DNA of 55,815 nucleotides, from positions 1-55,815 of the forward strand of contig KZ992453.1 in assembly GCA_003614735.1 (NCBI GenBank). Reading direction: 5' to 3'. Below the pieces are notes generated by a model. The model ran no database searches, was not told the origin of the DNA, and saw nothing but the letters and a program-made list of their open reading frames with translations. Both the position numbers and the translations under genes were made by a program. Shown here piece by piece: positions 21,268 to 32,398 of this stretch (position 1 is its first letter; every line of letters starts with the position of its first letter). This stretch comes from Thamnocephalis sphaerospora. Its lineage: Eukaryota; Zoopagomycota; Zoopagomycetes; Zoopagales; Sigmoideomycetaceae.

Positions 21268-23660
21268 ATGCTCGACCACTTTACCGTCTTCACCAAGGGT
21301 GGTGTTGTGCTATGGTCCTGTGCCTTTTCCACGCTTCGCGGCCAGCCTGTCGATGATTTGGTGCGCGAGGTGCTGGTGGAAGAGCGTACGGGCGAACGGG
21401 CCTTTGAGAGCGGGCCATATACCGTGAAATGGACGCTGGCCAACGAGCTGAACCTGGTGTTTGTAGTGCGTACTGTAGTAAGCTTGCGGCCTGGCAATGT
21501 GCTAACACATTGTATGCGGCACTAGGCTGTCTACCAAAAGATATTGCAGCTGGCCTATGTGGAAGACCTGCTGCGCACTGCGCGTCGCGCGTTTACAGAA
21601 ATGTTTGCAGAAACGCTGCAGGAATGTCTGACGGTTGTGGCGGTGCCCAAGGATCGCTTTGTCGCATTTGATGCCAAGTTTGCAAGCATCGTGCGCAAGC
21701 TGGAGGAGCGCGAATACACGGTAGATAGCAGTGGGCGTATGCTGCCTGAATGCAATGGTGACTAACGACGCAGCGAAACGGCGGTCACCTACAGTCGCGC
21801 GCCAATCGTGCGCCGCGTCGGTTTGAAGATACGAAAAAGTACCAGAACACGCTGGAAGGTTCGCGCGGACGTAAAGGTAGCTTGACATGCGTGGTGTGAC
21901 GGATAGAGGCCATGTGCTTAGTGGCATATACTCTATATGCATAGGCGATGAGGCGAGCATGAAGCGGTCCAACACAAGGGACACGACGGATGCATCAGCT
22001 GAGGACAGCGCTGATGCCGATGGGATTCGTCGTAACGTGGAAGCACTTCGACTGCGTGGTGGTCCTGGAAAGCGCGGTGGCAAGTCAAGCAAAAACGGCG
22101 GCTCAGCGGCATCATCAAAGTAGGGCGAATTATGCGGCAGTTATATGCTCGCCTAGACTGACATGCATCCTATCTGGGCGCAAATGCTAAAGAGCACCCA
22201 AGAAAGCACCGCGAAAGAAACGTGTTTGGGATGGAAGTGCAACGGCCGAGGAGGCCAAGGCACTTGATTTTAGCCAAGGAGGCGATGGGGCGGACGCAGA
22301 TGTTGCCGCGGAGCAATTGGTAGGCGATATAGCACTGTAGATAGCCGGTCAAAGGATCATTGCTAATGCTGCTGCCAATTAGATTGACCGTGCAGCATTA
22401 GGCTCGCAAACTCGTGACGGTCTCTATAATGTACGCTCGCTGGGAGACGCTGGTGCTTCGGGAAGCGACCAAGCATCCGATGAGGATAGCGATGACGATG
22501 ACGATGATGCATCAGCTGGAGGCGGTGGTGGCATGTACTCGTTTTTCCAACGCATTACTGGTCAAAAGGCAATCACCGAGAGCGATCTGGCACCGGTAAT
22601 GTCGGCAATGAAGGAGCATCTGGTCAAGAAGAATGTTGCGGCACACATTGCCGACCATCTGTGCAAATCTGTGTCTGAAGGCATTGTCGGCATGAAGCTG
22701 GGCACGTTCAAGAGTAAGTGGACCAGCGTACAGTCGAGTCGGTCAACGGTGATGCTGAATGCTAGTTTGGGCGCATTCAGGTGTCAAGGCTGAAGTGAAG
22801 CGCCAGATGGAGACGGCGTTGACGCGTATTCTTACACCGCGCACTTCGCTGGATGTGCTGCGCGACATTTTTGCTGCACGCGACGAGCATCGCCCTTACA
22901 CGATGGTGTTTGTTGGCGTAAACGGCGTGGGCAAGTCGACCAATCTGTCCAAAACCTGCTTTTGGCTGCTGCAGAATCGCCTTAGCGTGTTGATTGCTGC
23001 CTGCGATACGTTCCGATCTGGTGCCGTGGAGCAGCTGCGTGTCCACGCGCGGAACCTGCGTGCGCTTGAGCAGACGGCACGGATTGAGCTATACGAGCGC
23101 GGCTACGGCAAAGATGCTGCAGGCATTGCCAAGGATGCCGTTAGCTACGGTAGGCAGACGTGGATGCGCCGTTGATCGTCATCACCATAGCTGATGATCG
23201 CGCACAGCCAAGGCAAACAAATTCGACGTAGTGCTGGTGGATACGGCTGGTCGCATGCAGGACAATGAGCCGCTGATGCGATCGCTCTCCAAGGTAGGTC
23301 GCTGCATCTATCCCCAGAATGCACCGCATTTGGTCTCAACTGACCCAATCTCAGCTGGTCAGCGTCAACAATCCCGACAAGATCATTTTCGTGGGCGAAG
23401 CGCTTGTTGGCAACGAGGCGGTCGACCAGTTGACCAAGTTCAACCAGGCGCTCAAGGACTTTTCTGGCCTTCAGCGGCCGCGCCAGATTGACGGTATTAT
23501 CCTGACCAAATTCGACACGATCGACGACAAGGTGGGCGCTGCGCTGTCCATGACCTTCATCACCGGCCAGCCAATTCTGTTTGTTGGCACAGGCCAGACC
23601 TACACCGATCTGAAGAGCATGAATGTCTCGCATGTGGTGCAAGCGCTGCTACGCGATTGA
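21268..23660 (+). CDS. SRP101: Signal recognition particle receptor subunit alpha
   Basis: The ER-membrane GTPase that receives ribosome-SRP complexes. The ATG at 21268 starts the longin-like SRX domain ([20 protein letters not shown]), which binds the beta subunit. Then a basic, low-complexity linker with Lys/Gly-rich stretches and [12 protein letters not shown], an acidic SD/DDD patch and the N domain ([27 protein letters not shown]). The G domain is complete: P-loop [27 protein letters not shown] with [22 protein letters not shown] and GTGQTYTDL. It ends VVQALLRD with TGA at 23658-23660. There are about nine short introns, several with CTAAC then CAG ends (for example CTAACGACGCAG near 21775). 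Length is about 620 residues, as expected. All GTPase motifs look functional. Confidence 0.95.
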
Positions 23661-23886
23661 TGCGGACGATGTGATTATGCCTAGTCCGATATTGGCGCAG
23701 ATAGATGCTGGCGCGCGATTGGCCGATTTTGACACCATCAATATCCGCCCGCGAATAAATTCAGCAGTGCCACAGAACGCTCGGCAGTTCAGCATAGCCC
23801 GCCTGTTTGCTTATTCTTTTCATTCCGCAAAGCACGAGCCAGCAGAGACAGCCGCTAGACACGTTTGCCCATCACTCTGCCGCATC

Positions 23887-25121
23887 ATGGAGACTGTGCC
23901 GCTGGCCACGTCGCCCACCACGCAGTTGGTAGTGCAGGTCGGCGCAGAGACACGCACGACTATTGCCACCGGGCTGACACGGCCGCAGCAGTACCGAAGT
24001 ACGTTAGGAATGACTGTGGTCATCGCGTTTGCTCGGTGTCTCACACAGACTGACTGTCCTTGCAGACAATTTCGTTTCGGGCGGCATTGCGCTTGCGTTT
24101 GCCTATGCGGTAATGCACCCGCTGGACACATTCAAGACGCGGATACAGGCGGCAACAGTAACACCTGGCGCGGCTAGCGGTGGACTCGGCAGTATCTTTG
24201 CACGTGATACGCTGCGTGTGCTGGGCAGCGGCTTTGTCGCCAGCGTGAGCGGCGCTGCTCCTCAGGTGCGTGGCGGATGTGCTATTGGTGTTGCTGCCGC
24301 GGAGAATCTTTGCTCACTCCCTGTCTGTGCTTGCTCCAATGCAGGGTGCACTGCGTCTGGCCACCTATGAGCTCGTCAAAGGCTACTTGATGCATCTGCC
24401 GCCGCCATCCACGCGCAGTCACGCTGCACCGGACTGGCTGCCCACGCTTTCGCAGGTGCCCGCGTCAGCCATTTCCGCCACCATCGGCGACCTTGCCTCG
24501 AGCGTGGCCAAGGTGCCGCGTGAGGTCATTACCACACGTCTGCAGGCAGGTACGGCAGCCAACACCAATGCGGCGCTGCAGCAGGTGCTAGCAGAGGATG
24601 GGCCGCGTGGTCTGTTTCGCGGTTTCTGGTCGACGACGCTGCGGGACGTGCCCTTCATGGTCATCCTCTTCACCACCTACGAAAACTTTAAGCTGGCTCA
24701 TCAGCGAGGCTGGCGGCCCTTTGGCGCCAGTGCGCATAGCAGCGGTGTGCATGAGGACGGCACGCCCTGCACCGTGCCAACGCTGGCCAGTACTCTGTTT
24801 GGCGGTGTAAGCGGCGCCATGGCTGGCTATCTCACCACACCATTCGACGTCATCAAGACTCGGGTGATGACCGCCACACGCGCCGGACTCTCTTCCACCG
24901 TTGCTCAGACATCTGCAGCCACCAAGCCGCCGCTTACTGTCATGGACGCTGCGCGGGCCATCAGCCGCGAAGCAGGTCCGTGGCCTGCCGTTGGACGAGC
25001 CTTTTTTGCTGGCGCTGTGCCGCGCAGTGTATGGTGGTTTTGTGTCTGCAGCATCTTCTTCCCCGTCTATGAACGCAGCAAGGAAGTGTTGGCCGACATG
25101 ACAACGATGACAAAACACTAA
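23887..25121 (+). CDS. Mitochondrial carrier family (SLC25) protein, SAM-carrier/Mme1-like
   Basis: Inner-membrane transporter of the three-repeat carrier fold; 362 residues from three exons (23887-23998, 24066-24265, 24345-25121). The carrier signatures are PLDTFKTRIQ in repeat 1, PREVITTRLQ in repeat 2 (acidic residue one position late) and PFDVIKTRVM in repeat 3. RGLFRGFWSTTLRDVPFMVI follows repeat 2, as in the S-adenosylmethionine carrier (Pet8/SLC25A26) and Mme1 group, whose second repeat is also deviant. The N terminus adds about 40 residues before the first helix. A polar insert rich in His/Ser/Gly lies before the third repeat. The last helix is unusually aromatic (SVWWFCVCSIFFPVYERSK). 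Substrate assignment is inference from motif similarity. Confidence 0.85.
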
Positions 25122-25653
25122 TGACGCCCACTCTGCGTGCGCTGCCAAGCCACTCCTATTTCTGTCTTCCCATTGTAAACGTATTGCATATAATACAAAA
25201 CTAAAAAGCTTACACGCGGTGCCACGGTACTATTACCAACCATGCACAGCAACCAACATGGTCTGCAGAATGTAACTAGTGACCTATCACAGAAAATGTT
25301 ATTTACGATGGACCAGTGTCAGTTGGATAAAGTGAAGGTGCATTTGGCTGCAAGGTGCAGCGGCTGGCGCAAGGGCGCCAAGCTGCGGGGAGCTAAATGT
25401 GCAAGTACAAAGTGAAATGCGTCAATGTCGTGGCAAGGAAGAAGCTAGGTGAGCAAATAGAAAGCTTGCCGAGCACGCAGGCGCATCTAGGATGCGTCAG
25501 CGTGGCAATGGCAATAGTGCACAGACTACGATACGAAAAGCCAGAAGCTGCTGGCGTCAGGCAACAAGTGAGCCACGCTGTACACGCGGCAAAGGGCGCT
25601 AGGAACAGTGCAAAGGTGGCGAATGCAAAGAGTGGCAGGGCAGCCGCACCACG
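25122..25653. other. Convergent intergenic region
   Basis: Lies between the stops of the carrier (+) and the orphan gene (-). It has A/T-rich sequence at 25180-25215 (ATAATACAAAACTAAAAAGC), probably the carrier poly(A) region, and no supported gene. Confidence 0.4.
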
Positions 25654-26772
25654 TTACATGGCGCGTATCCGCTTGTGGCCGCTCTCTTGCCGTGTATCGG
25701 TCTCCGCGTCAGACTGGCTGCGATCGGCGGAAAGCATCTGAGCATGGCTTCGCGTGATGCGTCGCTCTGAACCAAACGTAACGCGCTTGGTGGGTGTTGC
25801 GACGCGTGCTGGCTGGCACAGAGCCGTTAGCGGCAGCATGTCAGCGGGACTGGCACAGCGCTGGCGGATGCTGATCGGCTCAATCTCCATGTCCATGACA
25901 CCAGGCGATGCCGTCGAGGCTGACCGACGTGCTTCGCGACGGGCAGAAGCGTGTGCACTTGGTGAGCCGGGGCAGACCAATAGGGCCGCTGCACCACTGG
26001 TGGGAAGGTGCATGGCCGGGGTCTGTGGCTGCTCTGGCGTGCGTGGTCGCTCAGGGAGGTCGACAGGCGGTAGTGATGTAGCATCATAGCTGAAGCGCAC
26101 AGACGCTGATGACGATGCCGCAGCCGGCGCGTCAGGAGAGTCTGCGGCCTGGTGCATCGGTCGCCGTAGACTAGCCTTGCTCTTGATGGACAGCTTCCTG
26201 ATGCTCCGAACGTATTCGGGAAAGGCGGACGCGTCAATGTGTCCAAGTGCTGCACGTGCACTACGCTCGCCAAGACCTTCGGCGCTGGTCGTGTCGAACC
26301 ACTTGATGGCGCAGTCGTCGGCGGGTGCCTGGTTCTCCTTGTCCAGCCACTGCGCACCCTCGCTGTCGCTTGGGATGTCTGAGAAATCGTCCGACCATAG
26401 GCCGCCGCTCTGCGAGCTGGCATCTTCATCCGCCTCTGGACGCTCGATAAACTCGGGCAGGTAGGTGCTTGACGACGACACGTCCATGTCTGCATAGTTT
26501 GGCTGCTTGCCATGAGCCGGCGTCGGCATGTGAAGCGCAGGTGAGGCCGGGCTATCCATGCACGGCAGCTGATAATAGGCCTGGCTCGGTGAGAGCAGCA
26601 GGTTGCGCATCAGCCGACTGGGCGTCATGGCTGGCGAGTCCGTTGGCTGCACGCGGCCGTTCTTGGCCGTCACGCCATGGCTGCTGCCAGGCAGGATACC
26701 ACCAGCATTAGCACGGCTGGCAGGTGTCCGTGGCACAGCGCCGCGGCGCGAGCGAACGTTGTAAAAGTCCAT
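25654..26772 (-). CDS. Disordered orphan protein with KEN box, RVxF motif and many CDK-type sites
   Basis: Single exon, 372 residues from the ATG at 26772 (MDFYNVRSRRGAVPRTPASR). The frame stays open upstream to a TTG but has no earlier ATG. No folded domain is visible. About 14 Ser-Pro or Thr-Pro sites are spread along it (for example RTPAS, SPAMTPSR, VATPTKR). Short motifs: KEN at residues 145-147 in LDKENQAP, a possible D-box RAAL at 173-176, acidic SDDFSDIPSDSEG just before the KEN, a basic helix VRSIRKLSIKSKASLRRP, and KRVTF at 329-333, which fits the PP1-docking RVxF pattern. Together these suggest a cell-cycle protein phosphorylated by CDK, degraded by APC/C and linked to PP1. This is inference from short motifs only; I do not recognise a named homologue. 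Confidence 0.7.
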   Translation of the reverse strand: MDFYNVRSRRGAVPRTPASRANAGGILPGSSHGVTAKNGRVQPTDSPAMTPSRLMRNLLLSPSQAYYQLPCMDSPASPALHMPTPAHGKQPNYADMDVSSSSTYLPEFIERPEADEDASSQSGGLWSDDFSDIPSDSEGAQWLDKENQAPADDCAIKWFDTTSAEGLGERSARAALGHIDASAFPEYVRSIRKLSIKSKASLRRPMHQAADSPDAPAAASSSASVRFSYDATSLPPVDLPERPRTPEQPQTPAMHLPTSGAAALLVCPGSPSAHASARREARRSASTASPGVMDMEIEPISIRQRCASPADMLPLTALCQPARVATPTKRVTFGSERRITRSHAQMLSADRSQSDAETDTRQESGHKRIRAM

Positions 26773-27757
26773 GGAGGTAGGGGAGGCTGTGTAGTTGGTC
26801 GTCAAGAGCAACAAAGCTGGAGGCAAACTGCGCAAAAGGGCCAGCCGCCGTCACTGTTTGCTCGTTTGTCGAAAGGCGCGCGCGTACGGATAGCACACGA
26901 GGGGTATCCGTCAGGAGGCCAAGAAAAGGCAAAGGGATGGTAGAGACCAAGGAAGCGTAAGCGGGACGCGTCAAGCTGGCCTAAAGATCAGACAGACCAG
27001 ACGGCGTGGCGCGCAGACTAGTGATGGGCAGGGACGTAGGCACACGCGAGCGGCAATGTGGACATGCACCGGAACGTAGACAGGAAAGATGCAGGGAGGA
27101 GCGTGCGCACTGGGCAAGGTGGGGCGTTGGACAGTGGGGCTTGCGCGTTGGTGCGTGCGTATGTAGCAGTGTGCGCTGGTCGTCTACGACGGCGTCTAGA
27201 CCAGGCAGAGCGGACGCTAGACAGAGCGGATGACTATGGCTGCCGCCGTCGCCACAATAATAACAGCAAGGGCGCCGTGGAGAATCGGGAGTGTGTTATG
27301 AACGGTGCAGCTGGTGACGAGGCAAAGGGTGAAGGAGGAGAGGTGGTGGTCGCATGCGGTACAAGCGAGAAAAGAGGGTTGGCCAGGAAAAGGGTGGGGG
27401 ACGCGGCGACGCGACCCGCACGCGTATTTGTGAAAAGTGTGCTGACCAGGTGACTTTGCCTGTACGACGCATCTACGCACGGTGATTGGCTGGTATTTAA
27501 CAGGGCTATGCCGACTCGGTCTGGTTCGATACAGATTGGAGATTACTTTGCGAGCGTGTCTGGTCAAGGCTTGCGCTTCTGCGTTGTTATTCTATCACCG
27601 CAGCGAGCAAACAAGGTGCAGGAGCAGCCGCAGGCGTCTACACGGCGATCTACCGTTTTGTTGTTTGTGCAAGACGGCCCACCTGCCACGACACCAGCGA
27701 CGACGCCGTGGCCAGATCCAGGCGGGACGGACCGAATCCAACGGCTGCCGTGCGGCG
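26773..27757. promoter_or_regulatory. Divergent intergenic region (orphan KEN protein / PPR-like gene)
   Basis: About 1 kb between divergent starts, purine-rich on the plus strand in the middle (27280-27400). If the PPR-like protein starts further upstream than 27758, its 5' end would lie here. Confidence 0.4.
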
Positions 27758-29290
27758 ATGCTGCATCGCGGCGCAGCTAGCGTCAGCCATGGCACACGCG
27801 GCGTGGTGCCGTCACGCGCTGTGCTTGGGTATCTGCGGCGCGCTTGCATGGCTGCAGGCAACGGGTCCAGCTCTGCAGTGTTGCGGCCCCTCCGGTCTGC
27901 GACGGCAGCCACGGCGGCTGTGGCCAGGCGCACGGACGCGCCGTGTGCAACAATGTGTCGGATGTCGGCGTCTGCAGCTCGATCGACCCACCGACAAAGT
28001 GCCAAGTGTGGCGACAAAGCAGCTTGTAGTGTGCCAGCAGGCGGCGGAGACGATGGCACGCGGATATCGCCACCCAAGGCTATCGATCAGATCGAGTCGG
28101 CAGATTCGGATGTATCGACAAAAGTAGTGGCCGGTGCGGCCAATGTAGCGCGATCGGCAAAGTCGCTTGTAGTGTCGTCCGAGTCTGAGCGGCGGCGTTT
28201 GGGCGGTACAGGGGCAGGTGCCAACAAATGGCCGCACCATGAGGCGCACCATGAAGTGTACCGCGGGCCTTTGGTGCGAGTTCACCACGGCCCGTCGGCG
28301 CCACCGTCAATGTTACAGTCTCGGCGACTTGCTGAATTCTACAGGCTTGTGGCTAGCAAGACATCTGTGGATGTGGTGCTGCAAACTTACCGCACTTTGC
28401 GAGCACTGGACGCCCACCATTATCTACGGCGTCGCGATTTTCGCTGGATGCTGCGTCGTGCCGCGCCCTGTACACTGGTGACGGCCGATCAAATGTTGCA
28501 GCTGCTGGATGATATGTATCTGTCGCCAGGTTTGCGTCCTGCCATCACCGACTATCAGCTGGTGATGTGGAAGGCGTATGCGGTGGACAACTGGGCGCTG
28601 GCCGGAGATATATGGGCGCGGATGCGCTCGGTCGGTCTACAGCCGGATGCACTCGGCTACATGATTCTACTACGTATGGCAGCCGAATCGACCGACTGGA
28701 ATGATGGAGGATTGTATCGACGCCGGCGGCAGTCGTCTGGTCGCCATTCTAAACGCTGGCGACAGGCGCTATTTAGGGCCGGTATGACCGGTAGCCAGCA
28801 GGCTTATGCTCGATTGCGACACGACAAAGGCATGGCCGGTGCTGCTGCGGCCGACGGCTGGCACGCTACAACCCATCTATTGCAAGGTATGCAGGCACAC
28901 GGTGACGAACTGGCTCCCCAGGCCTGGGCCGCGCTTGTGTCCGAACATGCAGCACGCGGCGACATGATTGCTCTGCGCAACCTGTTGCAGCGTATGGCGG
29001 CGAAGCAAATTCCCCTGACGCCGGTTGCAGTGGCCGATGTCTTGCGTCGGCTGATTATTGCAGACTTGCCTTCAACGGACCAGCTCATTTCACAGTTGAC
29101 TGACGTGCCGCTGCGCGTGCACGGCTGGATTTTGGAAGCGTACGCGGTTCTGGGCGACCAAATGCGCTTTCTGACTGCGCTCAAGCGTGCTCTCAAAAGC
29201 GGCTGGCAGCCGGAGCCTAGCTTCTTTGTGCCGCTGCTCAACTCACTTCTCGCGCGCACGCAGAGCAAACCGCCGGTACCGCCGCGGTAA
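27758..29290 (+). CDS. Pentatricopeptide-repeat-like mitochondrial protein
   Basis: A single uninterrupted frame. I use the ATG at 27758 (510 residues) because the following 60 residues are Arg/Ala/Ser-rich and almost free of acidic residues, as in a mitochondrial presequence. The frame is also open upstream to 27482, but without an ATG. After a polar linker, helical repeats begin near EFYRLVASKTSVDVVLQTYR. The clearest PPR unit is ITDYQLVMWKAYAVDNWALA followed by GDIWARMRSVGLQPDALGY. Others are around AWAALVSEHAARGDMIALRN and HGWILEAYAVLGDQMRFL. PPR proteins bind organellar RNA one base per repeat and act in mitochondrial RNA processing, stability or translation. The repeats are degenerate and the target RNA is unknown. 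It converges with the next gene, with ATAAAATAATAG near 29376-29387 as a likely poly(A) region. Confidence 0.72.
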   Translation: MLHRGAASVSHGTRGVVPSRAVLGYLRRACMAAGNGSSSAVLRPLRSATAATAAVARRTDAPCATMCRMSASAARSTHRQSAKCGDKAACSVPAGGGDDGTRISPPKAIDQIESADSDVSTKVVAGAANVARSAKSLVVSSESERRRLGGTGAGANKWPHHEAHHEVYRGPLVRVHHGPSAPPSMLQSRRLAEFYRLVASKTSVDVVLQTYRTLRALDAHHYLRRRDFRWMLRRAAPCTLVTADQMLQLLDDMYLSPGLRPAITDYQLVMWKAYAVDNWALAGDIWARMRSVGLQPDALGYMILLRMAAESTDWNDGGLYRRRRQSSGRHSKRWRQALFRAGMTGSQQAYARLRHDKGMAGAAAADGWHATTHLLQGMQAHGDELAPQAWAALVSEHAARGDMIALRNLLQRMAAKQIPLTPVAVADVLRRLIIADLPSTDQLISQLTDVPLRVHGWILEAYAVLGDQMRFLTALKRALKSGWQPEPSFFVPLLNSLLARTQSKPPVPPR

Positions 29291-29399
29291 CATGTATTTC
29301 AATGCAATGCATCACGTTTTGTCCGGTGGCACTAGAAAGCTAAAGATTTCAATGACCCGATACACATTTGCCGAGATAAAATAATAGACCATCATGGCG

Positions 29400-29897
29400 C
29401 TACCGCATCCAGTCGCGCGTGTGACCGAGTGCGCGTTCCACCGCCAGTACGCTGCGTCGCTGCCAGCGAGACCAGAGCCAAAATGAGCGCAAAACAGCCC
29501 AGATCAACAGGTCGCGTAGTTTGCTAACGTAGAGAAACCACAACAACTCCCAAGCACTGCGATAGGCCATCTGCTGAGCGCGTGATATCAGTCGACTGCG
29601 TATCCGCTGGGTCAGCATGGCGGCGGTAGAGCGTGTGCGTTGCGGACGAGGCCGACGACTGGCCGGTGCTGCGGCTGCGGCTGTGTCAGATGGACCTGGC
29701 TGCTCGCCCTCCAGCCGTGTCAGTCGTGCGTCCAACTGGTCCAAGCGCGCCGTCACCCTGGCCAGAGCCTGTCCCACAGCCTGCAGCGCCTCGGTCGTGG
29801 ACGCCTGTGACGCTGCAACTGGCGGCAATGCCAGCGCATTCGTGCCTGGTGCGCCGCTTGCCATGTCTAGCGGCGTGTAGGTGATGCGTGCGGCCAT
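29400..29897 (-). CDS. Small coiled-coil protein with hydrophobic C-terminal region
   Basis: 165 residues from the ATG at 29897, which sits in CACCATGG; an alternative ATG at 30002 would add 35 basic residues. The N-terminal part is Ala/Pro/Thr-rich. Residues around 35-60 form a heptad-like helix (ALQAVGQALARVTARLDQLD, then ARLTRLEG). A basic Pro/Arg patch follows. The last 55 residues are aromatic and hydrophobic with flanking arginines (AWELLWFLYVSKLRDLLIWA, then VLRSFWLWSRWQRR), which suggests a membrane hairpin or tail anchor. I do not recognise the family. Codon use and compact spacing (109 bases to the PPR gene, 159 to the receptor) support a real gene. Confidence 0.6.
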   Translation of the reverse strand: MAARITYTPLDMASGAPGTNALALPPVAASQASTTEALQAVGQALARVTARLDQLDARLTRLEGEQPGPSDTAAAAAPASRRPRPQRTRSTAAMLTQRIRSRLISRAQQMAYRSAWELLWFLYVSKLRDLLIWAVLRSFWLWSRWQRRSVLAVERALGHTRDWMR

Positions 29898-30056
29898 GGT
29901 GTACAGTGTGGAATAAGTAAAGGTCGGAAAGAGAGCAATGGGAATCCGCAAGGCATGTCGGCTGTTAACATGCCGCTTGCGCAGCCACCGGCATGCCACC
30001 ATAGGAACACCAAATGAGCAAGGAGCAAAACCACCTATTATTACTATAGTCCATGG

Positions 30057-32398
30057 TCAATGAAACGAACGCGTACTGCGAGTTACACTGTTGGATGATA
30101 CCAGTGCGTCTGCCGACAAAGAAGATGCCTGCATGATGGAGTGATCCGCCTGGTTAATGCCGTCGTCATTGTCGTCGTCTTCATCGTTGCTTGACCCGAC
30201 GAGACTTTCTTCTCCACTCTGATGGCTGCGGACATCACGCTGCGACCGGCTGCCGCCACTGTCATCGTTCTCGTTACCGCTGTCGTTTGGAGTAAGGTCG
30301 TCGTGGCCTGCTGTCCAGCGTAGAAAACGCGGAAATGTGTTGTAAAGCATCAAGTCGGTAGTCTCGCGAAAGGCTGCGTCGTACATGCGAGCGTTTATAC
30401 AGTTGCTGGCGACCCGCGTGAGGATGGCTTGTCGCGTGACGTGGTCGAGGTTCACTTCGTACTCGGCTCCAGGACGGATAAACGTCTCAAAAATGGAGCG
30501 TAACTCTTTTTCCACGCGCGGGCTTAAGAGCGACTCTGTGAATGACGGCTGGCTTGGCAGGCGGACATTGGTGACGTCTGTGTTTGCTGGCGGCGCGCGT
30601 GAATGCGAAACCGGTGCCGCTGGCGTTGACCGAGCAAGCAGACGTACTCTGCGCACGCGTTCGTAGAATAGCACATTTTCCACGCTAAAGTCGATGATGG
30701 CAAAGATCTTGAACTGAAACGCATCGATAAGATTAGTTGGTGCTGTTCGGTGGCGCTGACAGCTTTATGCGTACGTCTACTTACCTTTTCAAAAGTGACC
30801 GGATCCGACATGGTGTCGCTAAAGTTCATGGCCAATACACTGCGGCGGTCCAGACGGAGGGCCTCAATCAGCGGGAATATAATACCGATAACGACTAGCA
30901 GTAGGCAGCAGCCAAGTACGGCGCCTGAAGCTGCATACGACTGGATTTCTGTCGCGTCTGTCGAATTGTTGGTGAGCCAGGCTAGCAGTGCGGCAATGAG
31001 CAGGAATGCGCTGCTAGCAATCATCGAAGCCATCATTTCGATGCGGATGTAGAATGCATCACGCACCGAACGCATTTGATACGTAAGGGCCGGCAGCATG
31101 GCGAGCAAGGGAACGCATGAGAAAATGTAGACGATCCAGTAATAATGCGACGTAAAGCACTGGACGTATGTGGTTGGTGTGACCCATTGATGCTCGGAGG
31201 TCATCAACTGCACCGCCAGCAGCGGAATGCACTGAAAGAGTGCCGTACACAGCAAAGCGTAGAATACGTAGCGGCATTGGGTCCAATGGCGGTGCCGGTA
31301 GAACCAGTCCTTGCTCGCCACATCCAGCGAAAACTTTACGCCTAGCGGACTCTGCACTGTTGTGTGCATTAGCGCCACCCGTTCCTGTGGTGACAAGGGA
31401 CTGCTACTAGACTGAATAGCCTCGGGAATTTCAACGGTCTCGGTCGTTTTAGCTTTGCGAATAACACGCTCCGAGCTTGCCGCTTGGTCGTCCCGTCTGT
31501 GGCCAGGATAGGTGGCCGAGGACAGCTGGCGCCTGATGGCGATGGGCAATGCAAGTTCTGTAGCAGCCTTGTCACCCAGCATGATTAGTGAAATATTATC
31601 CGTGTCGGTAGATCGGCGCAAAGCACAGCCCTTTGGCAGAATGCTGCCGACCGTCTCCCGCAGAGAGTTGCGCGCCGAACGGCCTGCCTTCTGCTGGCAT
31701 CTTCCCACGGCATGTATTGTCCCCGGTGCTGATGCTGATCGGTGGCTTCGCGCTGCACCAGCGGAACGACTACCGGCTGGAAAGGGCCGTCGACTGCCTG
31801 TCGTCTTGTAGTAAAAGGTCGAAAGCCTAGCTTCCTGCTTTCGGCGTGATTTCTGTATGCGCTTTAAAGGGCTGTCGGCATGCGTGTGGTAGGAGGGGAA
31901 ATCGTCTTTTCTGTGGATGCCAGAAGAAGCGTGCGTTTGTAATAGTAGCGCATCAGCTTGTTCTTGCCTACTGGTCCTAATGACAATCTGCTCTGGATCA
32001 TGCTCCAGCTCGTCGCCAAGCGTGTCCGACGATCTTTCGGTGGTATCGCACGCCATACGATACCGCGCTTCGCTGACTCGATAAAGCAGCACAATGCGGA
32101 ATCCTTTGGCAGCCACAATGGTGATGAACATTGGCCCACACATACTGGAAATCCATAGATCTACGGTGCAAGGGACGTGCAGATTGACGGTCAGGCGAAA
32201 GAGCGCGTTGGTGCTGATGATAAACAGCAGGGCTGCCCCGAGTGTCGTTAGTCCTGGTCCACGGTGGCGCAGTCCTGGCAGGCGACGATGGCGGGCTGCG
32301 AAATACGTTGGCATAAAGATAAACAGTGCAAGCAGCACGTCCGTCACGATAAAGACCGGCCAGCCAGGCGTTGGCGTACCGTCGGCGTTCACAATCAT
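30057..32398 (-). CDS. 7TM-RGS receptor-like protein, copy 1 (GprK/AtRGS1 architecture)
   Basis: Two exons (32398-30785, 30713-30057) give 756 residues. The first 500 residues hold seven hydrophobic segments: PVFIVTDVLLALFIFM, LTTLGAALLFIIST, MFITIVAAKGFRIVLLY, then after a long Ser/Arg-rich loop of about 180 residues YVFYALLCTALFQCIPLLAV, YYWIVYIFSCVPLLAML, MIASSAFLLIAALLAWL and GCCLLLVVIGIIFPL. An RGS box follows directly: TMSDPVTFEKFKIFAIIDF, SVENVLFYE, an insert, then IFETFIRPGAEYEVNLD and FPRFLRWTAGHDD. RGS domains speed GTP hydrolysis by G-alpha; 7TM-RGS fusions are known from plants (AtRGS1) and fungal class VI receptors. The RGS asparagine in the EN pair is present. The C terminus is acidic and Ser-rich. 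Ligand unknown. The start at MIVNADG is the first ATG before TM1. Confidence 0.85.

Noticed and set aside
27482-27757. Upstream extension of the PPR-like protein
   Set aside because: The frame is open but starts at GTG; the ATG at 27758 is followed by a plausible mitochondrial presequence.
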